Translations under genes and position numbers: made by a program | Part shown: piece by piece, positions 54,978 to 64,000 of the stretch | Layout: each line of letters begins with the position of its first letter | Numbering within the stretch: the stretch's first letter is position 1 | The notes under the pieces: generated by a model | The model's input: the letters and a program-made list of their open reading frames with translations, nothing else | Database searches by the model: none | What the model was told of the DNA's origin: nothing | NCBI GenBank assembly: GCA_037954325.1 | Contig: JBBMNZ010000003.1 | Span: forward strand, 12,692,965 to 12,756,964 | DNA: 64,000 nt | DNA from: Fistularia commersonii | Taxonomy: Eukaryota; Chordata; Actinopteri; Syngnathiformes; Fistulariidae | Direction: 5' to 3'

Positions 54978-55403
54978 TGTCAGAGTATCACAACTGATCC
55001 CAATTTGTAATCGGCGCCAGCTGCAGCAGATGCCACTAATCAAGATCCCTATAAAGGGCAGTAGCACGCTCTGCCTGGCGCCAGGGGATTGTGGCTCTCA
55101 GACCACGGCTGGACCCCCCACACCCACCCCCGTCACGACCGGACCGGACCGGACCCAGTCGGCCGGTGTAACCTCTGTCCTGCCTGCGTCCCGTCTGCCA
55201 CCCTCCGTGGGGCCTGTCCTGCCTGCCACCTGTCCCGTCTGCCACCCGTCCTGGTGAGACCCAGCCCTGTGCAACTCTGTCTCGGGGCCAGGGGCTTACC
55301 AGCGACACCCTACCTGCTGTTCCACATAATAAAAGCGCTTTCAACCCAGTGTCTGCTCTGAGGTGTGGTTCCCTGCCTGAGTCCGCCCCTGTGCCTCGCA
55401 ACA
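54978..55403 (+). mobile_element. Solo LTR, same family as 38629-39240, unexpanded
   Basis: A 426-bp unit starting TGTCAGAGTATCACA and ending CTCGCAACA. The flanking pentamers GAAAG (54973-54977) and GCAAG (55404-55408) differ at one base and are the likely target duplication. It contains AATAAAAGCGCTTTCAACCC near the end (poly(A) signal at about 55327). Where the other copy has 73 CAGG units, this one has only short CCTGCCTGC-type motifs. The central part is GC- and CpG-rich. Confidence 0.85.
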
Positions 55404-55729
55404 GCAAGTTTTTGCATCAGAGTTTTAATGTAAACACACCTCAACTCCCAATGACCACATAGATTTTCACACCCACATTAGTTGGATTTGCCACAGGGGG
55501 CTGCCTTTCAATAAATGTCCTCTAGTGCACTGGACAGAGGTCATAGGGGGGCATTGGGCCCCCAGAACAAGCTGGACTGATCTTTGGAACAGTCAATCGC
55601 TCTGCTTCTACCAAGATGAATAGATTGGATGCATGGACTGACATTGAAATATGTCTGAATTCTGTCAAAATCTCACATTGATTACTAGCAAGATATTTGA
55701 ATCAGATAAATGCAGACGTTTGAGCTAAT
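55404..55729. other. No feature recognised
   Basis: Short unassigned interval between a solo LTR and the longest RTE copy. Confidence 0.5.
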
Positions 55730-55919
55730 GTAGCCTTGGGGCGGCACTGGCCAGTGTCTCCCGGAGCCAGCCTCGGAGGGACACATAGCAGTGTCTCCCA
55801 GAGCCGGTACCAAGCCCGGATAAAAGAAAGGGGTTGAGTCAGGAAGGACATCCGCCGTTCAACTTTTGCCAAGACCAAACATGTGAATCGACCATAATGA
55901 CCAGATCATACCGGATCTA

Positions 55920-56523
55920 TTGAGGCCAGGGTTAACAACAACCACCATTGGTACTGATGACCTACAGGGTACCAATGGAAACTGGGCTACTCTAGGTCAA
56001 AGAAAAAAAGGAGGAAGGCGTGTTCGGAAGCAGGGACATAAGTGGAAAGACAAGAGTCTGGGACTGAGAGTAGTCACTTTGAATATCGGTTCCATGACAG
56101 GAAAAGGTAGAGAATTGGTCAACATGATGCAGAAAAGGAAAATGGATATACTGTGTGTCCAGGAGATCAGGTGGAAAGGTAGTAAGGCTAGAAGTTTAGG
56201 AGCAGGCTTTAAGTTGTTCTATCATGGTACTGACAAGAAATGGAGTAGGAGTTATCTTAAATGAGCAGTTTCTTAGGAACATTCTGGAGGTGAAAAGAAT
56301 AACAGATAGACTTATGAGTATGAAATTGGAAATTGAAGGTGTGATGCTCAATGTTGTTAGTGGCTGGGCCCCGCAGGTGGGATTTGAGTTTGATGGAGTG
56401 ATGCAGAATATTCCCAGAAATGAGAGAGTGGTAATTGGTGCAGACTTCAATGGACATGTTGGTGAAGGCAATAGAGGGGATGAAGAAGTGATGGGCAGAT
56501 TTGGTATCCAGGATAGGAATGCG
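55920..56523 (+). pseudogene. APE-type endonuclease of RTE LINE, split
   Basis: The frame 55920-56264 carries RVVTLNIGSMTGKGRELVNM and LCVQEIRWKG, the N-terminal and Glu catalytic motifs. After a frameshift, 56224-56526 carries LEIEGVMLNVVSGWAPQVGF and VVIGADFNGHVGEGNRGDEE, the Asp/Asn motif, up to a TAG at 56524. The later Asp-His motif is not readable. An internal deletion has shortened the segment between APQVGFEF and MQNIPRNE. Confidence 0.8.
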
Positions 56524-56991
56524 TAGGGACAGATGGTGGTAGATTTTGCAAAAAGGATGGAAATGACTGTAGTGAATACCTTTTTCCAGAAAAAAACAGG
56601 AACATAGGGTAACTTATAAGAGCGGAGGTAGGAGCACGCAGGTAAAATACATCTTGTATAGACGAGGTAACCTGAAAGAGACCAGTGACTGCAAAGTAGT
56701 TGTAGGTGAGACTGTATCCAGACAGCATAGGATGGTGGTTTGTAGGATGACTCTGGTGACAAGGAAGATCAAGAGGACAAAGGCAGAGCAGAGGACAAAG
56801 TGGTGGAAACTGAAAACGGAAGTGTTGCATGGTTTGCATGGTTGCACAGATGCTAGAAGAGTGATGGGAAGATGGAAAGAGTACTTTGAAGAGCTGATGA
56901 ATACAGGAAATGAAAGAGAGGCAAGGGTAGAAGAGGGGACTATTGTAGACCACAAAGTAGCATAAATTAGTAAAAGTGAAGTAGGAAGGCA

Positions 56992-57483
56992 TTGAAGAGG
57001 ATGAAGAGAGGAAAAGCAGTTGGTCCTGATGATATACCTGTGGAGGTGTGGAAGTGTCTAGGAGAGACTGCGGTACATTTTCTGACTGGATTATTCAACA
57101 GGATCTTAGAGAGTGAGAAGATGCCTGAAGAATGGAGACAAAGTGTGATGGTGCCTATTTTTAAGAATAAAGGGGATGTGAAGAATTGTGGCAACTATGG
57201 AGGGATAAAGTTGATGAGCCATACAATGAAGTAATGGGAAAAAGTAGTGGAAACTAGACTGAGAGCAGAAGTCAGCATTTGTGAACAGCAGTATGGCTTC
57301 ATGCCTAGGAAGAGTACTACGGATGCAGTATTTGCGTTGAGAATGCTAATAGAAAAGTACAGAGAAGGCCAGAGGGAGCTGCATTGTGTTTTTGTAGACC
57401 TAGAAAAAGCATATGACAGGGTGCCAAGAGAGGAGCTCTGGTATTGTATGAGGAAGTCTGGAGTGGCAGAGAAGTATGTTTGA
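56992..57483 (+). pseudogene. RT fingers of RTE LINE
   Basis: Two pieces of one frame-pair read KRMKRGKAVGPDDIPVEVWK, SEKMPEEWRQSVMVPIFKNK and, from 57247, QYGFMPRKSTTDAVFALRML then CVFVDLEKAYDRVPREELWY. The last block holds the first catalytic Asp of RT. A stop separates the pieces at about 57232, and a TGA at 57481-57483 separates this part from the palm. Confidence 0.85.
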
Positions 57484-57486
57484 CTG

Positions 57487-58419
57487 GTGCAGGACATGTA
57501 TGCTAGCTGTGAGACACTGGTATGGTGTGCTGTAGGGGTAACAGAGAAGTTCAAGGTGGAGGTGGGACTCCATCAGGGGTCAGCTCTGAGCCCCTTCTTG
57601 TTCACAATGGTGATGGATAGGCTGACAGATGAGGTTAGACAGGAATCCCCATGGACCATGATGTTTGCGGATGACATTGTGATCTGTAGTGAGAGCAGAC
57701 AACAGGTAGACAAAAATCTAGAGTGGTGGAGGTATGCTCTGGCAAGGAGAGGAATGAAATTTAGTCGCAGCAAGACAGAATGTATGTGCATGAATGAGAG
57801 GAACTCAGGTGGAACGGTGAGGCTACAGGGAGTGGATCTCAAGAAGCTGGAGGATTTCAGGTACTTGGGGTCAACAGTCCAGAGCAACGGAGAGTGTGGA
57901 AAAGAGGTGAAGAGACGGGTCCAAGCAGGTTGGAATGGGTGGAGAAAAGGGTCAGGGGTACTCTGTGATAGAAGACTTTCAGCCAGAATAAAGGGAAAGG
58001 TGTACAAGACAGTGGTGAGACCAGCAATGATGTATGGACAAGAAACTGTTACAATGACCAAAAGACAGCAGGCAGAACTAGAGGTTGCAGAGATGAAGAT
58101 GTTGAGGTTCTCTTTGGGAGTGACCAGGATGGAGAGGATCAGGAATGAGGCTATCAGAGGGACGGCACATGTTCGATGTTTTGGAGAGAAGGTCAGAGAA
58201 GCCAGACTGAGATGGTTCGGTCATATACAGAGGAGGGATAAACAATGTATTGGTAGACGGATGCTGGAATTGGAGCTGCCAGGCAAGAGGTCTCAAGGAA
58301 GACCAAAGAGAAGATTTATGGACATAGTGAGAGAGCATATGAAGGTAGTTGGTGTGAGAGAGGAGGATACAGAGAATAGGGTTAGATGGAGAAAGTTGAC
58401 TCGCTGTAGTGACCCCTGA
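57487..58419 (+). pseudogene. RT palm and C-terminal domain of RTE LINE, 310 codons open
   Basis: A stop-free 310-codon stretch contains VEVGLHQGSALSPFLFTMVM, the catalytic FADD box (57664-57675), RRGMKFSRSKTECMCMNERN, FRYLGSTVQSNGECGKEV and YGQETVTMTKRQQAELEVAE. The C-terminal RLRWFGHIQRRD and SQGRPKRRFMD blocks follow, ending in RCSDP with a stop inside the GACCCCTGA tail motif, so the stop codon overlaps the LINE's 3' terminal signal. The ORF is intact here, but the upstream stops prevent full-length translation. Confidence 0.9.
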
Positions 58420-58445
58420 CGGGAAAAGCCGAAAGAAGAAGAAGA

Positions 58446-58515
58446 AGAAGAAGAAGAGGAGGAGATACTTGATTCACTGTGGCGACCCCTGAAAGGAAAA
58501 GCCGAAAGAAGAAGT
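58446..58515 (+). repeat. Second RTE 3' tail in tandem
   Basis: After the first (GAA)n, the sequence TTGATTCACTGTGGCGACCC and CTGAAAGGAAAAGCCGAAAG plus AAGAAG repeats the terminal motif about 70 bp downstream, without any preceding coding sequence. Confidence 0.88.
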
Positions 58516-61503
58516 AAATGAAGAAGAATTTGCTGAGGTATGAGCCACGAAATGCTAAAAAAAATGTAAAGGAACTGAATTTTGACAGCAAGTACTCAAA
58601 AATCCAAAACGTGCAAAATAATACTGGGCATTTGATCACATGTTGGAAATGGTAGTGAGAAAGTTCTCTTTGTTTTGAATTGCCCTTTAGGAGTATATTT
58701 TTTCTCATATTGTATTGTATTGTATTGTATTAAATGTAGAATTCATTTTTCCTTGTTTTAGTTAATCCTACTTCACTTACCAGTGTATTCGACTATAGCC
58801 ATCATAAATCTAAAAATCTGTGCTGAGGTTTCATATCATCCTCCGGCTGTCCCCATCTGCTGGGTGGCTGCTTTTCTTTTACAGCATTTGGTTGCGGGTA
58901 ACATGGCTGTTTTCCAAATTCTTTCCTTTGTCATACAAATCAAAGGTGACAGGTTGAGTGAGATAGCAGACAGAGATGCAGCAATTGTCAGCATATCTTT
59001 AATTTTTCATCATGCTCATGAAGTTTATTTTTATTTTCTTCACGATGATGCATCAGTTTCCATTCACTTGTCTTTTTTACAAGGTATCTGTTTCATGCCA
59101 ACAGTTTGTCTCCCACCCTTTCCAGTCCTTCCAAGAGTTTTCTGTCATATGCTCAGTCAATACCCCCAAAACAAACACCATCAACCACATGTTGAACTAA
59201 TAACAGCAGATTAACAAGGACTGTGCACATGGTGAAACAGAATGTTGTCCTGCCAAATCTCTGCAGATTGAGGAGGGAGCAAGAATGTACGAATTCAAGT
59301 CTCAGAGACACACTGAGGGAAAGTGGACAGAACAGTACTTCGAGGGCATGTTTTGAGTGTGTTTGGGGTAAGGGGTTCCAAGACATCATATATGAATCTA
59401 ATTACTGTCTTAACCGTGTATCCATTGTCTAAACCATTTATCTGTGGAAGGCACTAAAGGCCTTTTTTTTCGTTCTCAGAATCTTTTTCTGTTTTTTTTT
59501 CAGCTGTCGGTGATGGTAAGTGAAATAATGGTTCTGATAATTTGAACACCTTTGCTTGTGAAGCATTAATAACTTTTCCCCATTTTTCAAATTTAATGAA
59601 CCCAACTCATAACTTGATCATCACCAAAATCATCAAAAGGTTAACTGATAATAATAACCTTTAGTTTCAAATATACAATTTAGTAATAAATAAATAGTTT
59701 TTGTTAGTGACTATACTTTCACTGAGGTCCTCAGTATTAGGCTCATTCTTAATATGTCTGAAATTCAAAGTACTAAATGTATTCATTAGCACTATTACCT
59801 CAAGGGGTGATTAGGTGGTTGGGGGGTCCACAGGTTACCAGTGCCTTTATGTCGGTGATCAACAAGCAAGTGACCTTGCCACTGACTCACTCATTATAGT
59901 CCAGGGAGGTTTTTCATACTAATTATATTATCTATTTATTTTTGGTGTGTTTGTTTGTTTTTTTCCTTATTTGTAAACGGTAACTACCCAAATTTGAGGA
60001 AGGCTAACCGTTACAGATGAATATTTCATACAATGCAGTACTTCTTGGCTCGTCATGCTCAAAGGTGTCCTGGTCTTACAGGCTCTAGATCACTGCAGAG
60101 TACCCCTTGACCCATATGTACCAACATGGCCCCTCCATTCACCCCCACCCCCATTTGTTTGCAAATGTATATTTGCAGACCTTCTGAGATATGATCGTTT
60201 ACCTCTCTAATTTTCTGCCATGGTAAATTTTGTGTGTGTGTTTGTACGTGTGTGCTTTTGTATGGATGTGCGTGTGTGATTGTGTGCAGTGTGTGTGTGT
60301 GTGTTTGTGTTTCCTGTGGTAAGGGCTGTGGGCTATCACGAGGCAAAGATAAATGTGTTGTGATGTGTTCCTCTTGTACAGGGTTACAAGGTGGGTTTTA
60401 AAGACTATATAATTCATGAATGGGTGGAGGTACATTTAAGAAACCTCCACATGCAAACACAAACACACTCAAGCACCATTATTCTTTGTATTCAATTTTC
60501 AGCTTTTCATTTCAATCAATTACATTTTTGCTTTGACTTTCTTTCTGTTTCTCATTTATTAGTTTATTTATTTTTCATTTTTCATTCATGTAATATTAAT
60601 ATTTTCCAAGGTTCCTCATCTCCTGATTTATTTTTGCTTGATTTTTTTATTTTATTTTCATTGTTCATATCATTCAAAATCTATATCATCATAACTATTT
60701 TTATATTGATATTCCTGTCAACATGAACAAAGCAAATGGACAAGCTGTATGATTTTATTTACACATTGAGTAATGGCATATTTCACTTCATTCTTTAATA
60801 GATTTTTTTTTAAGTTTATATACACTTAATGAACACTTGATGCTGAGCTAAGTATGGCTGACATTAATAAAATGATTGTAAGATATGCAACATGGAGAAT
60901 TTAGAATAATATAGAATAAGGTTGACTCATCCACTCACACTTTTAAGAATCTAGCATCTTTTGCTATGTAATTTCTAAGGGTAACAGAGAAGTAAGTGGA
61001 AGTGTCTGTCAGACAAGGACAATGATTCACCCATTACCTGAATTTACAGAAATAGTTGACCACTGGAAACTAGGGTAAAATTGTATTTTTTACCCTAGTG
61101 AATCTCACGAAGACCCCACCATAAGCTAGCCAGCAGTTTACTTTAAGTTTGGAACATCCCAAAGAGTTAATCAAAGCAAACAAACAACTATGACAGCATT
61201 TGCTTGCCCAAAAATTCTGTATTTTAAAAGCCAGTGTTCCACCGCATGAGACAGGACGAACCAAGCCCTGGTGTAGAAACTGCTAGTGATATGCCTCCAC
61301 ATGAATGTTCTCATTTGAACATTTCCCCCTGTGTTTTGAGTATTTATTAAAGACACAATGGTTGACATACTCTAATGCATGTTAATTTTTTTTTTTTTTT
61401 TTGTATTTTTTTTGTTTTTTGAATGGAAGTCATTGTCAGATGTGGCTTTCATCGAAACTAGACTTTCCGTTAAAAGGTCCTTTTTGATTTAGACCGTGAT
61501 CTA
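58516..61503. other. Unassigned AT-rich sequence
   Basis: It holds a (TATTG)n run at 58710-58730, TG-rich stretches at 60231-60310 and T-rich tracts near 60540-60680 and 61388-61422. No coding remnant, tail or inverted ends were recognised. The open frames of 143 residues or less have no motif. Confidence 0.5.
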
Positions 61504-61790
61504 CAGGACTGGCTCAGAAAATTAGAATATTGTGATAAAGTTCTTTATCTTCTGTCGTGCAATTACAAAAACAAAAATGTTATATATTCTGGATTCATTA
61601 CAAATCAACTTAAATATTGCAAGCCTTTTATTATTTTAATATTGCTGATTATGGTTTACATCTTAAGAAAACTCAAAAATCCCATCTCAAAATATTAGAA
61701 TATAATGAAAAAGTAATTTTTGTTTTTGTAATTGCATTACAGAAGATAAAGAACTTTATCACAATATTCTAATTTACTGAGACAGTCCTG
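61504..61790. mobile_element. Tc1/mariner-like MITE with about 75-bp inverted termini
   Basis: The left end CAGGACTGGCTCAGAAAATT and the reversed right end CAGGACTGTCTCAGTAAATT continue in parallel for about 75 bp (AGAATATTGTGATAAAGTTC, TTTATCTTCTGT, GCAATTACAAAAACAAAAA). It is flanked by TA on the left and CA (a decayed TA) on the right, as expected for a TA target. There is no transposase. Confidence 0.85.
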
Positions 61791-61807
61791 CAGTTACGCA
61801 TTCAATG

Positions 61808-61808
<1 letters not shown>

Positions 61809-61842
<34 letters not shown>
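61809..61842. repeat. (CA)n microsatellite
   Basis: About 16 CA units. Confidence 0.95.
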
Positions 61843-61845
<3 letters not shown>

Positions 61846-61885
61846 CTGTCCATCTTCTCTTGGCCCCGATCACCACTGGCTGCTC

Positions 61886-62002
61886 CACCTTCTCTTCCTT
61901 TCAAGTTTTCAATTCAGAAGTTGCATCAGCAAATAAAGCTTCTCCATCTAGCCCTATTCTCTGTATCCTCCTATTTCACACCAACTTCCTTCATGTACTT
62001 TT
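61886..62002 (-). mobile_element. RTE-type LINE 3'-end fragment
   Basis: AGCAAATAAAGCTTCTCCAT, CTAGCCCTATTCTCTGTATC and CTCCTATTTCACACCAACTT parallel 19960-20016, the last coding part of the LINE in reverse. The terminal motif itself is diverged. Confidence 0.75.
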
Positions 62003-63405
62003 TCACTTGGTCCATATTACACCATAAAAAGGCCACCACATCATGGCAACCACAATCCTGGATTGACTCCTTTTTCAAGGCAGCAGAGAGGTTCTTCTGA
62101 CTGGTTTTTGGTGTTTTGACACAACACAATGGGAATGTTCTGGGCTCATATATTGCACCTTCAAAACTGGTAGAAGTTGCCAAACTTGATTTAATAAAAA
62201 ACAATAACTTTTTGTTGATCAAACCGGGACCCTCAGAGTAACAGAGAGGGACCTTTCTGGAAAATAACAGGTGGATGTAATTACTGCATTTTCCCTCCTA
62301 GACTCAAAGGTTCAATTCTGTTTCTTGTTGCCTGTGTCCAAATTATATCCGATCCCCTGCTTTCTAATTCAGAAGTGAGAGATGTCTGATATGAGTGTCT
62401 ACACTGTCTTAACATATTTTTATTACGGTCAACAAATGGGAGGGTTTAACCCTCTCAGGCTCAAATTAAGTTGTGGCGTAATTAGCTAAGTAGCATTTAG
62501 CTGTTGCAAATCTGCAACGTCTGCCTGGAGAGGGTTAAAGGACTGACCATAAAAAGAATAAAAGAAAAAAAAAAAAGATTTCTAAAATGAAATTGACCAT
62601 TTATTCAGCAGAACAATTTAAACGGATGCAGATTAGTGAAGTAATGCAGTGTCTTTTTTTTTTTCATCAGCACATTTTGGCCTTGATTTGACATAAGAGA
62701 ATGTCCATGTTTCATCATAAAAATGTGAAACTGACAAATAATGAATGACTCAGTATCTGATACCCTGCTGGATATTACATTTATACAAGACTGATCTTGA
62801 AACCAAAACACAAACAGATTGGACAAAATCTGATTTCATGAGATGCTGATTCCCTACTTGTGGTTAATATCGAAGCAAAACATCAGAACCAGGTCATGTA
62901 AAGGAGGCCAAAGAGGTAGACACGGGGCCCCAGGCAGTTTGAATAACCTCAAGCTAATCATGAGGGGTATGACAGGGAGGAGTTGAGCTAATTTTATGGT
63001 GGTGTGTTCAAATACTGTCAAACACATGAACTGACTTACACAATAGTAATGGTACAGTGTAAAATATTTGACATTATACTTGAAGGGCATGTTTTTAATT
63101 AAACTGCGTCCAGTATTGGTTACACCTTCATTTGGGCAGCCCTGGAGGTTTTATTCCTGGAATCTTGCAAGAGTGCAGTTTTTTATTAAGAACGCTTTTG
63201 GCTGTTAATCCAGAAGCGATTGGCACAAGACATATCATGTCATTTTCCATTCAACAGCAGTGATGATTATTTCTGTCACTTGGTATTTTTCTGAATAGTC
63301 TGCAAATTATTACATAATGAAACTATGAATATTCTCAACCTTTTTTAATTGAGCTTGGCAGGGGATCAATACATTATCATCATTATTAATATTATTTTCA
63401 TTATT
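62003..63405. other. Unassigned sequence around a tiny TTAA element
   Basis: No coding remnant was seen. 63090-63310 has balanced composition without repeats and could be conserved non-coding sequence, but nothing proves it. Confidence 0.45.
62450..62534. mobile_element. piggyBac-like 85-bp miniature element
   Basis: TTAA at 62446-62449 and 62535-62538 flanks termini CCCTCTCAGGC and, in reverse, CCCTCTCCAGGC. A TTAA target duplication with CCCT/AGGG-type inverted ends is the signature of piggyBac elements (established knowledge). The interior contains a second small fold-back (GCTAAGTAGCATTTAGC). Confidence 0.7.
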
Positions 63406-63409
63406 ATTA

Positions 63410-63560
63410 TTTTCCATCCATTGTCTGCTGATTTACCAACTCAGGTTTGCAGGGGATGCCAGAGCCTATCCCAGCTGCAATTGGGTGAAAGGTGGGGTAC
63501 ACCTTGGACTACTCGCAAGTCAATCACAGACAATCATTAACTCTCTCATTCACACATCTG
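63410..63560 (-). mobile_element. (ATGG)-family SINE 3'-part fragment
   Basis: CCATCCATTGTCTGCTGATT is the reversed tail. AGAGCCTATCCCAGCTGCAA and GGTGAAAGGTGGGGTACACC are SINE body blocks shared with 23828-24148. Confidence 0.75.
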
Positions 63561-63581
63561 GGCAATTATTATTATTGTCAA

Positions 63582-64000
63582 AATCTTGTCTTGGCAAGTG
63601 GACTTGAATTTCTTCACTTCCTTCAGACATTTCACCCTTCATCCAAGAGGCTTCTTCAGTTCTAATGAACTATGGAGAGTTTCTGAATTTAAGTGCTGGG
63701 GTATTTGGCGTGTCTAGGTCATAGTGGTTTGTTGTGTGAATGGAAGAGTTGATCAGCAGAAACTAAGTGTAAGGGGGTTCTTATGCTAATGTGGCTGTTG
63801 TTCATTGGAACAAAAGAAAAACATTGTGGGATTAGCTGGGTTAGAATGTGAATAGGTAAAGCTAAACAAAAGAGTGAAGCCTGTTTGATCACATGAACTA
63901 CGGCGTTATGCGTCTGAAAGGTGGGGTCTGAGGCCCCCTCCTCTGTTCAGAGATTCTTTTTCTGCTTTGACAAAGATGTCTTCTTTGACTCCTCTCTTGA
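63582..64000 (-). mobile_element. Penelope-like element 3' end (runs off window)
   Basis: On the minus strand 63995-63905 reads RGVKEDIFVKAEKESLNRGG and GLRPHLSDA before a stop. This is the C-terminal end of the GIY-YIG endonuclease module found in fish Penelope-like retroelements, where an ERGVKEAIYVK...SLNRGGGLR pattern is usual. The following non-coding part includes GAAGAAGCCTCTTGGATGAA (reverse of 63637-63656), also typical of the family's 3' region. The main RT and endonuclease body lies beyond the window. Confidence 0.7.

Larger units (their letters stand above)
55730..58445 (+). mobile_element. RTE-type LINE, longest copy in the window
   Basis: It runs from the family's 5' start (GTAGCCTTGGGGCGGCACTG) through leader, endonuclease and RT to the GACCCCTGACGGGAAAAGCC motif and a (GAA)n tail at about 58430-58456. 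It serves as the reference for all other RTE fragments here. Compared with the reversed copies it lacks part of the endonuclease middle (the GFEFDGVMQNI junction near 56390) and much of the linker coding is out of frame (56525-56960). Confidence 0.9.

Noticed and set aside
57573..58061. 162-residue minus-strand open frame
   Set aside because: It is antisense to the RTE RT palm, and the sense strand carries FADD and other conserved boxes.
58783..59214. 143-residue plus-strand open frame rich in Phe, His and Leu
   Set aside because: The composition follows T-rich DNA. I saw no domain, and it overlaps no recognisable element.

Overview
This is eukaryotic nuclear DNA, almost certainly from a teleost fish. 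The inference rests on the repeat content: RTE-type LINEs ending in GAAGAAGAAG, LINEs and SINEs ending in (ATGG)n, Tx1/L1-like LINEs, RLE-type LINE remnants, fish Tc1, hAT, pogo-like, piggyBac-like and Penelope-like elements, Ty3/gypsy LTR elements and very long dinucleotide arrays. I found no convincing host exon, tRNA, rRNA or conserved protein-coding gene. The window reads as intergenic or deep-intronic DNA made of nested mobile-element remnants separated by AT-rich unique sequence. The species cannot be named from the sequence.

Layout, left to right. 1-9.9 kb: an RTE LINE 3' half, an RLE-type LINE remnant, a reversed RTE copy, a LINE reverse transcriptase split by a hAT-like element, and a decayed gypsy element with its own LTR and an inserted SINE. 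9.9-20 kb: a compact gypsy derivative with two 184-bp LTRs and a 4-bp target duplication, a second RLE-type LINE remnant, a degenerate minisatellite, a solo LTR, a second LTR element (gag plus integrase with a stray third LTR end), an RTE copy and a MITE. 20-34 kb: RTE deletion derivatives (one invaded by a pogo-like element), two hAT copies, SINEs, a Tc1 fragment and Tx1-like LINE pieces.

34-46.4 kb: an (ATGG)-tailed LINE, a 612-bp solo LTR carrying 73 uninterrupted CAGG units, a reversed RTE copy, and the best-preserved element in the window: a 3.4-kb LINE on the minus strand (43019-46382) bounded by a perfect 12-bp target duplication. Its endonuclease and reverse transcriptase are readable in one frame apart from one TGA, one homopolymer slip and one late TAA. 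46.4-64 kb: an LTR fragment, two more (ATGG)-tailed LINE copies, a SINE, a second CAGG-family solo LTR, the longest RTE copy (55730-58445, with a duplicated 3' tail), Tc1/mariner-like and piggyBac-like miniature elements, and the C-terminal end of a Penelope-like element running off the window.

Functionally these are parasitic sequences rather than a co-operating gene set. The relationships that matter are donor and parasite pairs: the (ATGG)-tailed SINE probably uses the (ATGG)-tailed LINE machinery, short RTE derivatives keep both ends of the RTE LINE, and compact LTR derivatives would need proteins from elsewhere. No obviously new cellular system was found. The strongest leads are the nearly intact LINE and the 5' leader it shares with a second LINE family, the CAGG-expanded solo LTR, and several compact non-autonomous derivatives.
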